From NCBI GenBank assembly GCA_019918135.1, contig WBZZ01003147.1:82501-146500 (forward strand): 64,000 nt of DNA. The letters are read 5' to 3'. Within the stretch, counting starts at the first letter, position 1, and the number at the start of each line of letters is the position of its first letter. Positions 11,110 through 20,247 of this stretch are shown here, piece after piece. This DNA is from Paulinella micropora. Its lineage: Eukaryota; Cercozoa; Imbricatea; Euglyphida; Paulinellidae. The notes under the pieces were generated by a model. The model did not search any database and was not told the DNA's origin. It saw only the letters and a list, made by a program, of their open reading frames with translations. The translations under genes and the position numbers were made by a program.

Positions 11110-14100
11110 ATGGCAGGTTCCTCCTTCAAGTCGCTCTTAGGCTTGTCAGAAATCGCAACAGACAGCCTATCAACAGCCAACCTTGACCTTACCAATACAA
11201 ACATAGTCGGTCTGAATACAGACAGAGTGCCAGAAGATGAAAACCCTTTGAACCTCTACTATACGGATTTACGATTTGACACAAGATTATCTATCAAATC
11301 AACTACAGACATAAAAGAAGGAAAAAATTTATACTATACAGAGCAACGAGTAAGGGATAATGACGAAGTCAAAGCCTCAACTCAACACAGAAGCAATACT
11401 TCCAATCCGCACCAAACAAGTTTATATAACTTGATAGACACAAACATATCCGCTCCAACGGTTGGGCAATACTTAACATATAATGATGTAGATGGTAAAT
11501 GGAGAAATACAACAATCGGCTCAATTGATACACTCACTGATGTAGTCATTACAGCACCAATCGCAATGAATAGTTATCTCACATATAACTCAATAAACTG
11601 GGTCAATAAAACATTTCCGATAAATGTTGATGAATTCGGCAATATTAGTATGGGCGGTAATTTGAATATAACGGGAGTTAATTTACTAAATACCAAAGAT
11701 GTTGATACTTGGATATCTGAGCATGAAGACAATAATGATAAAGTGTCCGCGGATGGTTCAATTGATACACACAGCGATGTTACAATAACGGGCACACCCG
11801 CCGATAACCAACTACTCATTTATAGCACAGGCCAATGGAGAAACACAAACTCACCTTTTCTTAGATTGGATGGTCTCGCTATGATGTTTGGAGATTTAAA
11901 TATGGGGGGTTTTAATGTAGCAAATGTCGGTAATGTTGATGGTGTTGATGTTTCTGCTCTTGACACCGCAGTCGTTAAACTAACGGGAGACCAAACCATA
12001 ACAGGAAACAAAATATTTACTACTTATTTGGGTGTAAAAGATTCAAATCCATTAAATACAGGTAAGTTATTCTTCAATTACAACAATAATATGGGTTCTA
12101 TTTATTCGTCGGAGGCAGGTGGAGCAACGGGGTATCCACTAAGCATTGTTGGTTCTTCCATACTTCTTGCTCCAACAACAGGGGGTGGAATAACATTGAC
12201 GGGCAATGTTTTAAATTTTAACAGCACAACAGCAATCAGCGGACTTCCAGCACCATTCAATGATGGCGATGCTTCAACGAAGGCATATACCGATACGAAA
12301 TTAGCAAAAGACGGCACAACGGCTATGACGGGCAGTTTAAATATGGGTGGTTTTGCAATTACAAATGTTAATCTTGTTGATGGTGTTGATGTTTCTACTC
12401 TTGACACTTCGGTGGTTAAACTAACAGGAGACCAAACCATAGCAGGGAATAAAAAATTTACATCAACTTTGGAAGTAAGTGGTTCATCCAATTCAACTAC
12501 TTTTGACGGCATTGGCATAGCCTTTGATACAAAAATAGGAATGATTGCCGCACAAAAGACAGCAACAGCGACTTGGTATCCGATACAAATAACTGGCTCG
12601 TATGTAGAGTTATATTCAGGTAATAATGTAATCGCGACCGCAACTGGAACAACACTATCTTTGAATAACAACAAGATAACAAACTTAGCCACACCATCAG
12701 CAACAACGGACGGAGCAAATAAAAGTTATGTGGATACATTAGACGGGCAAAATGTGAAACTAACAGGAAACCAAACCATAGCAGGAATTAAGACATATAG
12801 CAGTGGTGTTGAAATAACGGGAAATTCAATCAATTCAACAACAAAGGGCACATTTATCGTTTTCAATTCTACCAGTAATATCGGGTCAATTGCTAGTTTG
12901 GATATGAAAACTGCAACATATTACAACTTTGAAATTTCTGCGAAAAAAATAAGTTTTATTATTGACGGGACGATTGTCGGTTGGGTAAATGCTTCGGGGC
13001 TAGATTGTAATAGTAGCAAAATAGCCAACCTTGGAACTCCAACATTAGCAACGGAGGGAGCGACAAAAGGGTATGCGGACACAGTGGACGGGCAAAATGT
13101 AAATCTAACAACGGACCAAACCATAACAGAAAGCAAAACATTTAATGGGGCGAGCACTACGATAAAATATCTAACTTTAACGAACAATGCCGATTTTAAT
13201 AATCAAACTATCACTAATGGCGGAAATATAACATACAATGGTGCGAGGATATTAAACCAAAATGGAGGAGATATATTCTTTTCACAGACATCAGGAGATT
13301 ATCAGTATTTCTTATTTACTCTAAATACTGCTACAAGTGGAACCGCGAACCAACGAGGTTATGTATTCACGAATGTAGCATCTGATGTAAAAGGGGCGGG
13401 ACTTTATATTTCAAAACTTTTGGATAATAAAAGTGCTTCGTCTGACATTGTCCGTTTTAACAATGCTGGCGGTATGCGGTTTTATGGTGCCTTAGATATG
13501 AACTCAAACAATATAACAAATGGCGGAACAATAACAGGAACGACAATTACTTCAACCGCGGGGATATCAACGACGACACTAACCGCAAGCGGATTAATCA
13601 CTGCAAATGCGAGTATATCAACAACAACGGCAACCGCAAGCGGATTAATAACGGCAAATGCGGGTATTACATACACTGGCACACTAACGTCAGCAATACA
13701 AGTGGAGCGAAAATAGGAGTTCAGGGAATAACAGACGGAACAAATGCAAAAGGAATATTTCTATGGGATACAACCAATACAAGTTGGGGGATTTATGCAG
13801 CATCTGGTGGGGCTCTAAACACTAGAAGTTTGGCAAATGGTTTGGCGGTTTCAGGAAATGATTTTAGTTCGTATAGTTTTCGGTTTAGGGTTGCTAATGA
13901 TTCTACGATGGGATTTATATGGGAGAATTCGTCAGAACAATTATTAATGTCATTAAATGGGGCAAACGGGACTTTATGGACGAAAGGATTAATAACGGCA
14001 AATGCGGGAATTACATATTCGGGGGTGCTATCATCGGCATTAGCATCAACTAATGGGGCAAAAATAGCAATTCAAGGACAAACAGACGGGACGAATGCGA

Positions 14101-14812
14101 GAGGAATATTTGTATGGGATGCTACTGATTCAAACTGGGGGATTTATATGTCTCAGTCTGGGAATAATAAATCATTAAGTGGAGGAACAGCGCCAGCAGG
14201 AGGAGGCGGAGGATTAACTTCTTATGCTATTAGATTTAGAGTGAATGGTTCTTCAACGAGTGGGTTCATATGGGAGAATAATTCAAATACTGCTTTAATG
14301 TCATTAAGAGCGAGCGATGGACAATTATGGGTATTGTCTAATCCAATTCAATATTCAGATAGGAGAAAAAAAATATAAAGGAATGTCTAGGCTTAGATTT
14401 TATTAACAAGTTAAATCCAGTTTGCTATCGTATGATTGATGACAAAAAGAAATGTAGGACTGGCTTAATAGCGCAGGAATTAGAAGAAATACTAACAGAA
14501 ATGGATATGCTAGATTTTGGCGGTTTTATCAAAGAAACAATTATGGTTCCGTGTCCAAAGCAAAGAAAGGAATGTGAATTGAAAGGTGTGAGTGTTAATC
14601 CAGAAGATGTTAAATGTATTGATAGTGGTGATGTCGGTTATGGTATATGTTATTCAGAGTTTATTGCCCCGTTAATTAAAGCGGTTCAACAATTATCAGA
14701 AAAAGTAGTTAATTTAGAAAAAGAAAATAAAAATCTTATGAATATACTACAAGACCAAGCAAACCAATTAGCAGAAATCAGAGTGGCCGTTCTTGATAAT
14801 GTCAAACAATAA
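11110..14812 (+). pseudogene. large fibre-type protein with C-terminal S74-like chaperone region
   Basis: A beta-rich repetitive fibre. A module with the consensus LTGDQTITGNK and an NMGG-F-NVDGVDVS-LDT lead-in recurs at about 11890-12020, 12330-12460, 12740-12800 and 13080-13140. The end (about 14339-14800) has SDRRKKI, an LDFINKLNPVCYR-type segment, TGLIAQELEEI and a final heptad coil, as in the intramolecular chaperone of endosialidase-type fibres (peptidase S74), which cuts itself off after trimer folding. In phages and large viruses such proteins bind host glycans. Not open throughout; about two breaks. Confidence 0.78.
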
Positions 14813-15152
14813 TACAACCAGACTTCATAGACCCCCACCTATTATAGATATGGATGGCGAACTAACTCCCGAATTAAAGTCTCGTGTTCTTGAAGTAGAA
14901 CTAAAGACTGAGGAGAAAAAAGTAGAGCACGAATTGGAAGATAACTGGAATTGTTGTTGTATAAAAAACAGACCAACCGACAGCCGACTTATTAAATACT
15001 TATTTCAAATGGGTATCATCATTGCCATTATAGCTATTTGTATCGTGAGGTTATCTGAAAAGAACTTACCTTGTGAGGTTGCTAATACTTATGTTGGAAT
15101 TTTAACATTGCTTATCGGCATTTGCCTTCCATCACCTTCTTCAAAGAAATGA
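14799..15152 (+). CDS. gene B: one-pass membrane protein shared with element 2
   Basis: About 118 codons, intact. An alternative start lies two codons upstream at 14793; I chose the second Met because it removes overlap with the preceding gene. A soluble acidic/Pro-rich N-terminus (HRPPPIIDMDGELTPELK) is followed by a Cys cluster (WNCCCIKN), DSRLIKYLFQMG, a transmembrane helix of about 20 residues (IIIAIIAICIV), RLSEKNLPCE and a hydrophobic tail (TYVGILTLLIGICLPSP). A clear relative lies at 60467-60711 in element 2, again tail to tail with the gene A relative. Role unknown; a virion or host-membrane partner of gene A is an inference. Confidence 0.75.
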   Translation: MSNNNTTRLHRPPPIIDMDGELTPELKSRVLEVELKTEEKKVEHELEDNWNCCCIKNRPTDSRLIKYLFQMGIIIAIIAICIVRLSEKNLPCEVANTYVGILTLLIGICLPSPSSKK

Positions 15153-15288
15153 TATTTTACTCATGCACTTCGTGCCTTCGTAAAACATCGTCCACCATTA
15201 AAGTATAAAAACGATGTTTCAGAATATAGATTCAACAAGTTGAATCCATAGCGAGAGTGCGTAGCACGAAGCGCAATTCTCAAATATC
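15151..15288. repeat. paired hairpin spacer 1
   Basis: Two back-to-back hairpins: 15151-15190 (GATATTTTAC...GTAAAACATCG with inner GCACTTCGTGC) and 15212-15288 (CGATGTTTCAGAAT...ATTCTCAAATATC with inner GATTCAAC/GTTGAATC and GTGC/GCAC). The outer TGATATTT overlaps the stop codon of gene B (15150-15152) and, on the other strand, the stop codon of gene A (15287-15289). A short AT-rich core separates the hairpins. Confidence 0.85.
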
Positions 15289-15550
15289 AAAGAAATGAAC
15301 ATTCATATATATGTGTCATATACCATATATCATCATTTGAGCACATTAAAGGTAGTGCTTCATCAAAACTAACACACCAATCACTAAAAGGTTTATACAC
15401 ACATTTAAATTTAGTTTCTATTCCTTTCTGAATACAATAAGCACAACTCTCATTTTTTTTCTCACTGACCCGTGAGTAAAAGTCGCAGGCAGTCCGAGCA
15501 GAAATATTAATTAATAAAAAGTTTATTAGCAGTAATATAGAGGACATCAT
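15287..15550 (-). CDS. gene A: small secreted Cys-rich protein, PSI-like
   Basis: 87 codons, intact. An N-terminal hydrophobic segment (MMSSILLLINFLLINISA) looks like a cleavable signal peptide. The mature part has seven Cys: ACDFYSR, ESCAYC, FKC, DWC, LMC and YEC. The C-x2-C followed by C and W-C spacing resembles a PSI (plexin-semaphorin-integrin) fold; this is by eye only. The relative at 60209-60478 keeps every Cys. It is the only secreted-type small protein in element 1 and faces the membrane protein gene B tail to tail. Confidence 0.75.
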   Translation of the reverse strand: MMSSILLLINFLLINISARTACDFYSRVSEKKNESCAYCIQKGIETKFKCVYKPFSDWCVSFDEALPLMCSNDDIWYMTHIYECSFL

Positions 15551-15909
15551 GGCTGACTATAAATATCAGCGGATTATTTTTCTAAGCAATGATTTTGCTG
15601 GAGGAAGCAAAACATTTAATAAAAATATTCAAATGTCGTTCACACCCACCAAAATGAATGTTAAGTTTATCCACTATATGAACGACCAGACAGACAAAAA
15701 CCAGAATTCTTTACATGGATAGAATTGGAATTATTGGAACATTTGCGGATAGCACCACAGCAAACATTTCAAATCTCGGGTATAATTTGGGTGTTGTCGG
15801 ATGGACTGACGGACAATATACATTTAAAGTCCTTGAAACCGACAGCGGAAATATTGACACAGGAAATTTAGCGGGAAGAATTGTTGTATGCCTAGAATTC
15901 GTAGGCTGA
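15549..15909 (+). pseudogene. small virion-type protein of unknown function (element 1)
   Basis: About 120 codons beginning MADYKYQRIIFLSNDF with a beta-rich C-terminus (TGNLAGRIVVCLEFVG). Its start overlaps the start of gene A by two bases on the other strand. It precedes the ATPase-protease-penton-capsid block and may belong to it. No family recognised; about one break. Confidence 0.5.
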
Positions 15910-16030
15910 TATTTGTTTCAGACTACGTCTTCAACAAACATCGACAACCGATTTAATTTAAGCAATAAAGAAAAAACGATGTTTTAGAATAAGAGAGAGT
16001 GCGGAGCACGAATCGCAATTCTAAAATATC
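15908..16030. repeat. paired hairpin spacer 2
   Basis: 15908-15943 (GATATTTGTTTCAGAC-TAC-GTCTTCAACAAACATCG) and 15977-16030 (CGATGTTTTAGAAT...ATTCTAAAATATC with inner GTGCGGAGCAC). The first overlaps the stop TGA of the preceding gene; the second ends one base before the ATG of the ATPase at 16032. Confidence 0.87.
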
Positions 16031-16031
16031 A

Positions 16032-16816
16032 ATGCAAAAAATCAATAATGTCAAGGTGAAGCCAGTAAAACAAGAGGGTGATGGAAATAAAAAAGCAAAA
16101 GGTTATAAATTATTCAATGAGCCGTATGCTAACATATTTTTGCTAGCCCGTAAGAAGAGCGGAAAAACAACAGCACTCTTTGAAATACTGAAACGGACTA
16201 CAGATAGAAAAACCCGCATTGTCATTATTGCTTCAACGATACACAAGGACAGAACAGAGGCAACCCGATGGCAATATATACTTTTCTTAAGTCAGATGGT
16301 GTAAATGTCATTGATTATGAGTTAGACAAACTGAACAGACATGACGAGCAACACGAAGGAGAAGTAAAACAAGACAAAGAAGAAATAGAGAAGCCACAAT
16401 TTTTATACTTTGGAAAAGAAAAAAAAAAGAAAACTACAAAACAAAAAGAACGACCTAGCAAGTATATTTCTCCAGAGGTTGTTTTTGTTTTGGATGATTT
16501 AGGAAGTGGATTAAGAGACAAGTCCGTAAGTGATTTGTTAAAAAAGAACAGACACTATAAAAGTAAGGTTATTATGTCTAGTCAGTATTTGAATGACCTA
16601 CGGCCAGAAGCCATTAAGCAGTTAGATTATTTATTAATCTTTCCGGGGCAATCTCAGGACAAAATGGAACTCGTGTATAAACACTTAGACTTATCTTTTG
16701 ACTTTGATTACTTTCTTCAAAAGTATCACGAAGCAACAAAGGAGAGATTTAATTTTCTTTATGTTTCAAGTGTTGATGATGAGTTAAGAAAAAATTTTGC
16801 CTATCGCATGCGATAG
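16032..16816 (+). pseudogene. FtsK/HerA-type genome-packaging ATPase (element 1)
   Basis: P-loop ATPase of the A32/FtsK-HerA group that pumps DNA into the capsid. Walker A is LLARKKSGKTT, followed by RIVIIAST; Walker B is VVFVLDDLG; the sensor-like region is KVIMSSQYLNDL. The start is the ATG directly after hairpin spacer 2. It sits with the protease, penton and capsid genes in the same direction, the usual morphogenesis block of Polintons and virophages. Not open throughout; about one break. Confidence 0.85.
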
Positions 16817-16817
16817 G
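16800..16817. repeat. 18-bp perfect palindrome at the ATPase gene end
   Basis: CCTATCGCATGCGATAGG covers the last codons and stop of the ATPase frame. A second short stem (GGAGATTG/CAATCTCC-like, about 16824-16842) follows. It may help 3'-end formation. Confidence 0.6.
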
Positions 16818-16876
16818 CTATTAGAGATTTACAATCTCCAAAAATTTTGCTTATCGCATGAAATAATGATATTTTT

Positions 16877-16969
16877 GATGTTTTGTTCTGACTGCTGTCA
16901 TCACAAAACATCGATGACCATTAAAGCAAAAAACGATGTTTGTTGAAGACGAAGTCTGAAACAAATATC
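16877..16969. repeat. paired hairpin spacer 3
   Basis: 16877-16913 (GATGTTTTGTTCTGAC...GTCATCACAAAACATCG) and 16934-16969 (CGATGTTTGTTGAAGAC-GAA-GTCTGAAACAAATATC). Each stem is a variant of the arms seen in spacers 2, 4, 5 and 6, with the two stem types swapped in order. Confidence 0.85.
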
Positions 16970-17092
16970 AATATCAAAAATAATTATTTTTTTTCTGTAT
17001 TATATATTTATCTATCTTTTATGGTAGTAAAAACAACTCGCGTTGAAGTCATTCCAACAATCGGCAAACGAACTATTAACTAAAGCACAAAC

Positions 17093-17347
17093 ATGGCTGG
17101 AGGCAAAAAGAAGTCTGGTCGCAAGAAGAAGCAAGGAGGCAAGGGACAAGCAGGTGGTAAAATCAACTGGCAAAAAGTTGGGAAAACGGTCTTTGCCGTT
17201 GATAAATTTCTTCGCGGTAATAAGTTAATCTCAAGGACTGCGGGAGCATTAAGTAGTGTCGGGGTGCCTTACGCAGGTAGTGTTGGTGCTGTAGCATCAA
17301 GACTGGGGTATGGTAAGCAGAGAGGACGCGGTGCCTTGAAGTTTTAA
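17093..17347 (+). CDS. small basic core/minor capsid-type protein
   Basis: 84 codons, intact. The strongly basic Gly/Lys N-terminus (MAGGKKKSGRKKKQGGKG) is followed by an amphipathic segment (NWQKVGKTVFAVDKFLRG), a Gly/Ala/Ser hydrophobic helix (TAGALSSVGVPYAGSVGAVASRLGYG) and a basic end (KQRGRGALKF). The layout recalls adenovirus core peptides and membrane-active minor proteins, and small proteins in this position of virophage gene blocks. A 20-codon ATG frame at 17021 precedes it and may be a leader peptide. Confidence 0.65.
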   Translation: MAGGKKKSGRKKKQGGKGQAGGKINWQKVGKTVFAVDKFLRGNKLISRTAGALSSVGVPYAGSVGAVASRLGYGKQRGRGALKF

Positions 17348-17349
17348 AT

Positions 17350-17508
17350 GATATTTGTTTCAGACTACGTCTTCAACAAACATCGAAACCCAGTTTATTT
17401 TCCGGAAAAAGAAGAAACGATGTTTTAGAATAAGTGAGAGTGCGACAGCACGACCATCTCGTAGAGTGATTACGCCCTTCGGGCAGTAAAACGCAATTCT
17501 AAAATATC
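17350..17508. repeat. paired hairpin spacer 4
   Basis: 17350-17385 (same stem as spacer 2 first hairpin) and 17418-17508 (CGATGTTTTAGAAT...ATTCTAAAATATC with an enlarged inner part containing GTGCGACAGCAC and CGCCCTTCGGGC). The first starts four bases after the preceding stop codon. The protease ATG is at 17538. Confidence 0.86.
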
Positions 17509-17537
17509 AAGGAAATATTTTTTGTTTAAAATATACG

Positions 17538-19160
17538 ATGGTTGCTAAAACCAAAAAAACAAAGAAACAGAAATTAAGACCACCGCGGGTTTATAGGAAT
17601 AAAAGCGGGAAGCCGTATATTATCCAGAAGGGTAAAAAATATTATCTTAATTTTGGTAAAAAGACAAATGATATGAGCACACTTCAAATTGTTAAATTTT
17701 TTATGAAATACTTGAGCAGACCAAAATCAAAGCGAGCACCTAAGCCAAAAGAAGACTTAAGAAAAGTCCAGAGTTTGTCGGAGATTGAGCAAAATACTAG
17801 AACTGCCATTAATGACCACTTAGACAAACTCAGAAAGGAGAAATACGAAAAGATTGATGAGATAGACCAAAAAGAGGAAAAAGCACGAGTTGATGCTGAA
17901 GAAGAAAAGAAGAGGCTAGAAAGAAAAATCCAATCCGATGCTAAGGAACTAAAAGAAACAATGGATAGGGAACATAAAAGACAACTGGCGGAGATTAAGG
18001 AAAGACAGGAAGAAAAGGATAGGAAACAGAAGAAGGAACAACGACTTATTCAGGAACTACAGGCAGAACGACGACATAGACAGGGTTTATTGATGGCTCC
18101 AGTAGCCCCGCCTATGATAAAACCGCCACCGCCACCGCCACAAGGACGACCGCCAAGGAAAACGAGAGGAGTTATTGTAAAGGATGCGGAAGAAGAGGAG
18201 AAACATAAACAAACAAAACGGGAAAAAATAATTGATGGTATGTTTGCTGAGACTATTAGAAAGAAACGGCGAAATGTGCAACCTACTAATGAAAAGATTA
18301 TCCAAAAACTAAGATTTATTGGGCATGTTATCCCTGACATAAAAACATCAAGAGGTGGAAAAATAAACTATTCTGAAATGTTAAAACAATGGCTATACAA
18401 AAGTCCAATTATAACTGACCAAGTGTTGAATTCACAACAAGCATGGGTTGAATTTGATTTATGGAGAGAAGGTGCGGTAGCAAAAAAGAAAGAAAAAGTA
18501 GATAAAGCCAAGGAGAACAAAGAAGAACAAGACAATAAAGAAGAACAAGTCAATAAAGAACAAGAAGAAAAAGATCAACCTATCATACAAGAGCCTGAAG
18601 ATGCGCAAGCAAATATGACTGAAGCAGAAACCGAACCAGAATCAGATGCGGTAGGAATTGGTAAAGTCGGAAAAGGTTTAATGACTAGTGAAATCAACGA
18701 CATAATGAAAAAACGCGACTGGTATTTAGGAACAATTGCGAGTGATGAAATATATAAATTAAATCCAGAAAAAAGAAGGGAATACGGATTTATTATGAAT
18801 ACTGACCCGAGCAATAAAAAAGGACAACACTGGATGGCTATATGGGTAAGTCTAAATAAAGATAGGAGTGTTGAAGTGTATGACCCGCTAGCAGAATATC
18901 AACCGACTGAAGACTTTCAACAACAAATGAAAAGACTAATTGAGAGAAGTAATCCTGATAGTTATTTGTTAATGAAAGTTAATCAAGTTAAACAACAATC
19001 TGATACGAGCGACACATGTGGATGGCACTCAATGCGGTTTCTTTTAGAGCGAGCAAAAGGAGTGCGATTTAAATTTGCTAGTGGCTATACAGACTTAAAA
19101 GAAGACGAAGCGGAAAAATTAAAAGCACAGAATGGGTATGGATTTGACACCTTTTTGTAA
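17538..19160 (+). CDS. adenain/Ulp1-like cysteine protease with long N-terminal extension
   Basis: 540 codons, intact. Residues 1-55 are a basic segment (PPRVYRNKSGKPYIIQKGKK). About 80-185 is a Lys/Glu coiled coil, about 188-205 a Pro-rich linker (MIKPPPPPPQGRPP), and about 325-365 a second acidic coil. The C-terminal domain (about 390-540) has the protease signature: His in GQHWMAIWVS (about 432), an acidic residue in VYDPLAEYQP, a Gln in NQVKQQ, and the nucleophile in DTCGWHSMRFLLE (about 493). Such proteases mature capsid proteins in adenoviruses, virophages and Polintons. The coiled-coil extension is long compared with the family. Confidence 0.88.
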   Translation: MVAKTKKTKKQKLRPPRVYRNKSGKPYIIQKGKKYYLNFGKKTNDMSTLQIVKFFMKYLSRPKSKRAPKPKEDLRKVQSLSEIEQNTRTAINDHLDKLRKEKYEKIDEIDQKEEKARVDAEEEKKRLERKIQSDAKELKETMDREHKRQLAEIKERQEEKDRKQKKEQRLIQELQAERRHRQGLLMAPVAPPMIKPPPPPPQGRPPRKTRGVIVKDAEEEEKHKQTKREKIIDGMFAETIRKKRRNVQPTNEKIIQKLRFIGHVIPDIKTSRGGKINYSEMLKQWLYKSPIITDQVLNSQQAWVEFDLWREGAVAKKKEKVDKAKENKEEQDNKEEQVNKEQEEKDQPIIQEPEDAQANMTEAETEPESDAVGIGKVGKGLMTSEINDIMKKRDWYLGTIASDEIYKLNPEKRREYGFIMNTDPSNKKGQHWMAIWVSLNKDRSVEVYDPLAEYQPTEDFQQQMKRLIERSNPDSYLLMKVNQVKQQSDTSDTCGWHSMRFLLERAKGVRFKFASGYTDLKEDEAEKLKAQNGYGFDTFL

Positions 19161-19173
19161 AAGATATTTATTT

Positions 19174-19348
19174 GATATTTGTTTCAGACCCGATTCGACT
19201 TCGTCGAATCTACAACGTCTTCAACAAACATCGGGGGCTACGCACTTTTAAGGATTACAATAAGCATTAATTTTTTTTTTGAAAAAGAAAAAACGATGTT
19301 TTAGAATAAAAGAGAGTGCGACAGCACGAATCGCAATTCTAAAATATC
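19174..19348. repeat. paired hairpin spacer 5
   Basis: 19174-19233 (GATATTTGTTTCAGAC...GTCTTCAACAAACATCG with an extra inner stem GATTCGACTTCGTCGAATC) and 19294-19348 (CGATGTTTTAGAAT...ATTCTAAAATATC, inner GTGCGACAGCAC). It ends one base before the penton ATG at 19350. Confidence 0.87.
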
Positions 19349-19349
19349 A

Positions 19350-20162
19350 ATGGAGTACAAAGGCGGTCGTTCAAGTTCTATTTACTATATCAACAGCAAA
19401 AACAGAATAACGGGGACAGACAGCGACTTTACACACGAAGTCAATATGAAGGGTCTAGACAATCCCACACATTGTAAAATTCTTCATATCTATGTGCCGA
19501 AGTCGTATTACTCTGTGGCTTCACCATATAACACTTTTACATTATCCGAAGACGGGTATGAGGCTTTAATTACGATACCTGAAGGAAACTACACAATGAA
19601 CAACTTAAAAAATAAACTATCTGAGATACTGACGGCAGAAAGTCCGAAGGACTATACTTATGTTGTCTCAAGCAACAATACAAACACAGAAGCGGAGGAT
19701 GGTAAATTAACATTCAGTGTGTCAAATAACGGAGGTATTCAACCGCGGTTTATATTTGATGGTGATACACGTATTCATGAGGTAATGGGTTTTGATAGAA
19801 ATTCAACATATTTCTTTACTAATGATTTTATTAAATCGCCAAATGTAATTATTCTAACTGGTGAAAAAACTTTGTATCTTCAATCTGATTTGGTGAATGA
19901 AGGTGATAATCATGTGCTACAAGAAATATACACAGCCAACGAAATTCCTTTTGGTTCTGTCATTTATGATGGAAGCGGGTCTGAGTATGGTAAAACATTG
20001 TCCGCTAATTCAAACAATGTATTCAGGTTTTACTTGACGGACGAAAACGACCAAGCAATAAATCTTAATGGTTTGGGTATCGTTATGACATTATTGGTTT
20101 ATCGTGAAACTAATTATTTTAGTTTATTTAATTCATTCTTCAATTTGTTAAAGGATAGATAA
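19350..20162 (+). CDS. penton (minor capsid) protein
   Basis: 270 codons, intact. The N-terminus SSSIYYINSKNRITGTDSDF (line of Ser, Tyr, Asn, then G-T-D/N-S-x-F) is the usual opening of the single-jelly-roll penton proteins of virophages and Polinton-like viruses. Beta-strand-rich throughout, with HVPKSYYSV-type and FFTNDFIKSP segments and a final strand GIVMTLLVYRETN. Penton proteins close the fivefold vertices. It lies directly upstream of the major capsid gene, as in its relatives. Confidence 0.85.
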   Translation: MEYKGGRSSSIYYINSKNRITGTDSDFTHEVNMKGLDNPTHCKILHIYVPKSYYSVASPYNTFTLSEDGYEALITIPEGNYTMNNLKNKLSEILTAESPKDYTYVVSSNNTNTEAEDGKLTFSVSNNGGIQPRFIFDGDTRIHEVMGFDRNSTYFFTNDFIKSPNVIILTGEKTLYLQSDLVNEGDNHVLQEIYTANEIPFGSVIYDGSGSEYGKTLSANSNNVFRFYLTDENDQAINLNGLGIVMTLLVYRETNYFSLFNSFFNLLKDR

Positions 20163-20247
20163 AGATATTTATTTTAATTATTTATTTTTTCTATAAATAT
20201 ATTCTTGTGAATTAGTTAATTTACACCACTTCAAAAACAAAACAAAA

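Noticed and set aside
18050-18340. Minus-strand frames within the protease gene and similar frames opposite the capsid and fibre genes
   Set aside because: Antisense shadows of intact longer genes.
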